The notes below the pieces were generated by a model. It was not told the DNA's origin and made no database searches. It saw only the letters and a list, made by a program, of their open reading frames with translations. Below, piece by piece: positions 6,193-8,509 of a DNA stretch of 8,509 nucleotides. Numbering within the stretch: position 1 is the first letter of the stretch; the number at the start of each line of letters is the position of its first letter. Source of the DNA: RGIG2206 sp045540915 (GTDB lineage Bacteria; Bacillota; Clostridia; Oscillospirales; Acutalibacteraceae); assembly GCA_045540915.1 (NCBI GenBank), contig JAZQID010000086.1, forward strand, positions 1-8,509, given 5' to 3'. The translations under genes were made by a program, and so were the position numbers.

Positions 6193-6208
6193 GCGCGAAG
6201 CCCCGCGC
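6193..6208 (+). promoter_or_regulatory. GC-rich hairpin in the lipoprotein leader
   Basis: GCGCG (6193-6197) pairs with CGCGC (6204-6208) around a 6-base loop, in an otherwise AT-rich leader just after the predicted start. It is followed by TTTAAC rather than a T-run, so it is not an obvious terminator. A 5' stabilising stem or an operator are possible roles. Confidence 0.4.
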
Positions 6209-6244
6209 TTTAACAAACAAACATTTTTATTAGGAGGAAACAGC

Positions 6245-7621
6245 ATGAAGAAGATTCTTTCTTTGGCCCTTATTGCCGTTTTGTGTGCTGCTCTGGTACT
6301 TGCCACCGGATGCACACCCAAAGATACTACCGGCGACAAGGACACCAGCTCGGTTACTGTCGAGAACATATACGGTAGCTCTGAGCTGACTCAGGAGCAG
6401 ATAGAGGCTTTCCAGAATTCGGGAGAGATCACCCTTTACTCCAGCAAAGCCGACATCGTAAAGGGCGAGTACGACGATGACACAAAGGCTGCACTTGATT
6501 TCTACAAGAAGTATTACGGCCTGACCATCAAGTACAAGTATCAGGCATACGGCGATAACCTGACCAAGTTTATGGTCGACTTCGCCAACGGTGATGCCCC
6601 CGACTTTATGACCCTCGACTACCGTCGTTGGCCCAAGGCCGGCAACCGCCAGATCGTTTATTCTTTGAGCGAGCTGGAGGAAATGGGCGTTCTGGGACTT
6701 GACCATCCTGAGTTTGAGAAGTACAAGGACCTGCGCGAGCCCTATTATATCGACGGTGAGTGCTACTCGGTCAATGCCACCTACTGCACACCGGTAATTT
6801 GCGCCGTTAACACCGCTCTTTTCGATGAGTTCAAGGTCAAGAGCCCTGTTGAATATTACAAAGAGGGCACCTGGGATATGGACGCTTATAAAACCTGCTT
6901 GAAGGAGCTCACCCGCACCAAGCCTAACGGCACTAAGATCTGGGGCGGCTTCGGTTGGAACTACAGCTGGTATCTTATTGCCAACGATGCCCGTATGATT
7001 CGCTGGGATGACAACTACAAGCTCAAGCTCACTATGAATGACCCGCTTACCATTGAGACTCTTGAGTTCTGGAAGAGCCTTTATGACGGCGAGTATTCTC
7101 CCTCTTCTGAGGTCTTTAGTCAGGATCAGCCCTTCAAGTCCGGCAACCTCGGTATCTACCTTGCAACCGCTGACAATATGGCTCAGCAGCTTCCGGACAT
7201 AACCTATAATTGGGAGATCGTTCCCATGCCTTACGGCTCCAAGAACACCTCCGGACTTGTTCCCGGCGAGGTTTCCGGCGGTGCCGTTGTAACCAGCACC
7301 AAGAACGCTCAGGGTGTTGTTAACTACATGATTGCAAACCGTCTGTGGAACAATGCTTTCAGAAACGATGAGTACAGCCTCTATAGCCTTGAGGTTTATG
7401 ACGAGATCTTCTCTGAGGATCAGGTCGAACTTATCATGTCTTATTGCGACAAGATCGATCAGGATATGTACATGGGCGTTGGTAACATCAACGACGAGCA
7501 GTGGGATTTCTGGAACGACTTTAAGCGCGGCACCATGACTCCCAAGGAAGTCATCGAAACCTACGAGCCTGTTTGGAAAGAGCAGGTCGACGAGGAGAAC
7601 GCTCAGGCCGTCCGCAAGTAA
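6245..7621 (+). CDS. Extracellular solute-binding lipoprotein of an ABC importer (family 1 type), first copy
   Basis: Encodes 458 residues. It is probably the substrate-capturing component of an ABC importer, anchored to the outer face of the membrane. MKK and a hydrophobic stretch (4-20) form a lipoprotein signal ending in the lipobox ATGC, with Cys23 as the predicted lipidated residue. A Thr/Asp/Lys-rich linker (24-38) follows. The mature domain shows solute-binding features: a first strand ITLYSSKAD (62-70), an FANGDAPDF-type segment (113-121), aromatic residues (Trp236, Trp242, Trp255, Trp276) suited to sugar stacking, and a C-terminal FKRGTMTPKEVIETYE helix (426-441) typical of family 1. 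Length fits carbohydrate binders. The ATG follows AGGAGG (6232-6237) by 7 bases. It has its own promoter and terminator. No permease or ATPase gene is adjacent in this window, and the ligand is unknown; a sugar or oligosaccharide is the best guess. Confidence 0.9.
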   Translation: MKKILSLALIAVLCAALVLATGCTPKDTTGDKDTSSVTVENIYGSSELTQEQIEAFQNSGEITLYSSKADIVKGEYDDDTKAALDFYKKYYGLTIKYKYQAYGDNLTKFMVDFANGDAPDFMTLDYRRWPKAGNRQIVYSLSELEEMGVLGLDHPEFEKYKDLREPYYIDGECYSVNATYCTPVICAVNTALFDEFKVKSPVEYYKEGTWDMDAYKTCLKELTRTKPNGTKIWGGFGWNYSWYLIANDARMIRWDDNYKLKLTMNDPLTIETLEFWKSLYDGEYSPSSEVFSQDQPFKSGNLGIYLATADNMAQQLPDITYNWEIVPMPYGSKNTSGLVPGEVSGGAVVTSTKNAQGVVNYMIANRLWNNAFRNDEYSLYSLEVYDEIFSEDQVELIMSYCDKIDQDMYMGVGNINDEQWDFWNDFKRGTMTPKEVIETYEPVWKEQVDEENAQAVRK

Positions 7622-7658
7622 TCGGAACTGAGTCTATATCTGAGTTATAAGTAAATCG

Positions 7659-7700
7659 GCCCCCTGTCATCCTTTCGGGATGGCAGGGGGCTTTGCTTTT
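7659..7700 (+). terminator. Strong intrinsic terminator after the first lipoprotein gene
   Basis: A GC-rich 14-bp stem (7659-7672 with 7678-7691, one T-G wobble) around a 5-base loop is followed by TTTGCTTTT. It lies 37 bases after the stop codon and should isolate the first lipoprotein gene from the second. Confidence 0.95.
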
Positions 7701-7843
7701 ATTCTGTCTCTTAAGGGGGGGACGTTCTGTTGCCTTGAATAAGCAAACTGCCGCTTATCACAAAAAAAGGCGGAGGTTTTTGTTCCTTTTTCACAAAGGA
7801 TTTAAGCCGACTTGGCCCATCAATTTGCAAATAAGAAATAAAA

Positions 7844-7861
7844 TTTCTGTTTTGACAGAAA
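7844..7861. repeat. Inverted repeat TTTCTGT-N4-ACAGAAA upstream of the second lipoprotein promoter
   Basis: A perfect 7-base dyad with a 4-base centre is followed at once by a second short dyad, ACAGGTCTGT (7863-7872). Both carry the ACAG/CTGT core. They end 35 bases before the -35 element of the second solute-binding protein gene, a position compatible with an activator or repressor site. The regulator is unknown. Confidence 0.4.
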
Positions 7862-7906
7862 AACAGGTCTGTAATTGGGCTATTCATAGAAGATGGTTTG
7901 GCCGTG

Positions 7907-7936
7907 TTGACGGCGGATTTTGTTTTGTGGTATAAT
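7907..7936 (+). promoter_or_regulatory. Sigma-A promoter of the second lipoprotein gene
   Basis: TTGACG (7907-7912), an 18-base spacer and a perfect TATAAT (7931-7936) preceded by TGTGG. Predicted initiation is near 7943, giving a leader of about 57 bases, close to that of the first copy. Confidence 0.8.
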
Positions 7937-7999
7937 CAAAATGCAGAAAATCGTGCAATTTCAAAGGCACGAAGAAAATAAATCACAGGAGGAGACTGT

Positions 8000-8509
8000 A
8001 TGAAAAAGATTTTATCCTTGTTCTTGATCGTCGTCATGTGTGCTGCTCTGGTACTTGCCACCGGATGCGACAACACGGGCAATGCCGACAGCGGTGACAA
8101 GGACACCGGTTCGGTTGCGGTTGAGAACATCTACGGAAGCTCCGAGCTGACCGAGGAGCAGATCGCTGCATTCCAGAACTCAGGAGAGATCCTTTGTTAT
8201 GCTATTGATGCCAAGATCGCTAAGGGCGAGTATGACAAGGAGACGAAGGCGGCCCACGATTTCTACAAGAAGTATTACGGCCTGACCATCAAGTACAAGT
8301 ATCAGGCTTACGGCGATGACCTGACCAAGTTTATGATCGACTTTGCTAACGGTGACGCTCCCGATTTCATCACTCTCGACTACCGTCGTTGGCCCAAGGC
8401 CGGCAACCGTCAGATCGTTTATTCTTTGAGCGAGCTCAAGGATAAGGGTGTCGTGGGACTTGACCACCCCGAGTTTGAAAAGTACAAGGATATGCAGGAG
8501 CCCTACTAC
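8000..8509 (+). CDS. Extracellular solute-binding lipoprotein, second paralogous copy (3' end outside the window)
   Basis: The first 170 residues are present; the reading frame is open at the right edge. It is a close paralogue of the preceding lipoprotein. The signal peptide (MKKILSL then a hydrophobic core, lipobox ATGC, Cys23) differs at only 3 of 23 positions. The linker is two residues longer and unlike the first. From GDKDT onward the two align without gaps, with 23 differences in the next 134 residues (about 83% identity). Ten of these fall between the first strand and residue 84 of the first copy, a stretch that borders the ligand cleft in family 1 binding proteins. The FANGDAPDF and DYRRWPKAGNRQIVYSLSEL segments are almost unchanged. 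The ATG at 8000 has AGGAGGAG (7987-7994) upstream. It has its own promoter. A different but related ligand is a reasonable inference. Confidence 0.9.
   Translation, partial: MKKILSLFLIVVMCAALVLATGCDNTGNADSGDKDTGSVAVENIYGSSELTEEQIAAFQNSGEILCYAIDAKIAKGEYDKETKAAHDFYKKYYGLTIKYKYQAYGDDLTKFMIDFANGDAPDFITLDYRRWPKAGNRQIVYSLSELKDKGVVGLDHPEFEKYKDMQEPYY

Larger units (their letters stand above)
7622..7999 (+). other. 378-base intergenic region between the two solute-binding protein genes
   Basis: Holds the terminator of the first gene (7659-7700), then about 140 bases in which I see no convincing coding potential or RNA gene. After that come a short perfect inverted repeat (7844-7861), a promoter (7907-7936) and the ribosome binding site AGGAGGAG (7987-7994) of the second gene. 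A weak ATAAGC/GCTTAT dyad occurs at 7739-7758. The open frame across 7693-7935 has no ribosome binding site and overlaps the promoter, so it is not called. Confidence 0.6.

Noticed and set aside
6161..6244. TTG start at 6161 extending the first lipoprotein
   Set aside because: It lies within the promoter. The ATG at 6245 has AGGAGG at the right distance and gives a normal lipoprotein signal peptide, as in the second copy.
7693..7935. 80-residue plus-strand open frame between the lipoprotein genes
   Set aside because: It starts in the terminator tail, contains the second gene's promoter, has no ribosome binding site, and its composition looks like chance.

Overview
The window looks like part of the chromosome of a spore-forming, Gram-positive Clostridia-type bacterium, perhaps an Oscillospiraceae/Ruminococcaceae relative. 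Four things suggest this: a clear SpoIIID gene with a sigma-E-like promoter, a Gram-positive-type LexA (SOS) box, strong AGGAGG ribosome binding sites, and a fairly GC-rich genome with AT-rich promoters. The taxonomic placement is inference; no rRNA gene or species-specific marker is present.

Region 1 (1-1600, minus strand) is an SOS-controlled DNA damage module. A Y-family DNA polymerase gene (dinB) is followed, 12 bases later, by a small conserved-looking 83-residue protein whose Shine-Dalgarno sequence overlaps the dinB stop codon. Upstream of dinB are a TTGACA-17-TATATT promoter and a CGAAC-N4-GTTCG LexA box at the expected transcription start. The unit ends in a hairpin at the left edge that may be part of a dispersed repeat.

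Region 2 (1590-5629, plus strand) diverges from dinB. It is an operon of a MarR-family repressor and two ABC exporter half-transporters, with stop/start overlaps of 4 and 8 bases. A large palindrome containing two tandem GTTGC-N4-GCAAC sites lies on the promoter and is the likely MarR operator. The two half-transporters carry complementary lesions in their ATPase motifs, as expected of a heterodimeric multidrug-type exporter with one degenerate and one consensus ATP site.

Region 3 (5640-6011) is the mother-cell sporulation regulator gene spoIIID with its own sigma-E-like promoter and a strong terminator.

Region 4 (6012-8509) holds two tandem paralogous extracellular solute-binding lipoprotein genes, the second cut by the window edge. 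Each has its own promoter, and the first has a strong terminator. The encoded proteins are about 83% identical over the shared mature part, with substitutions concentrated in one patch. No cognate permease or ATPase gene is visible.

Nothing here is a clearly new system. The items most worth a second look are the SBP array, the nested MarR operator, and the small protein attached to the SOS-regulated polymerase.
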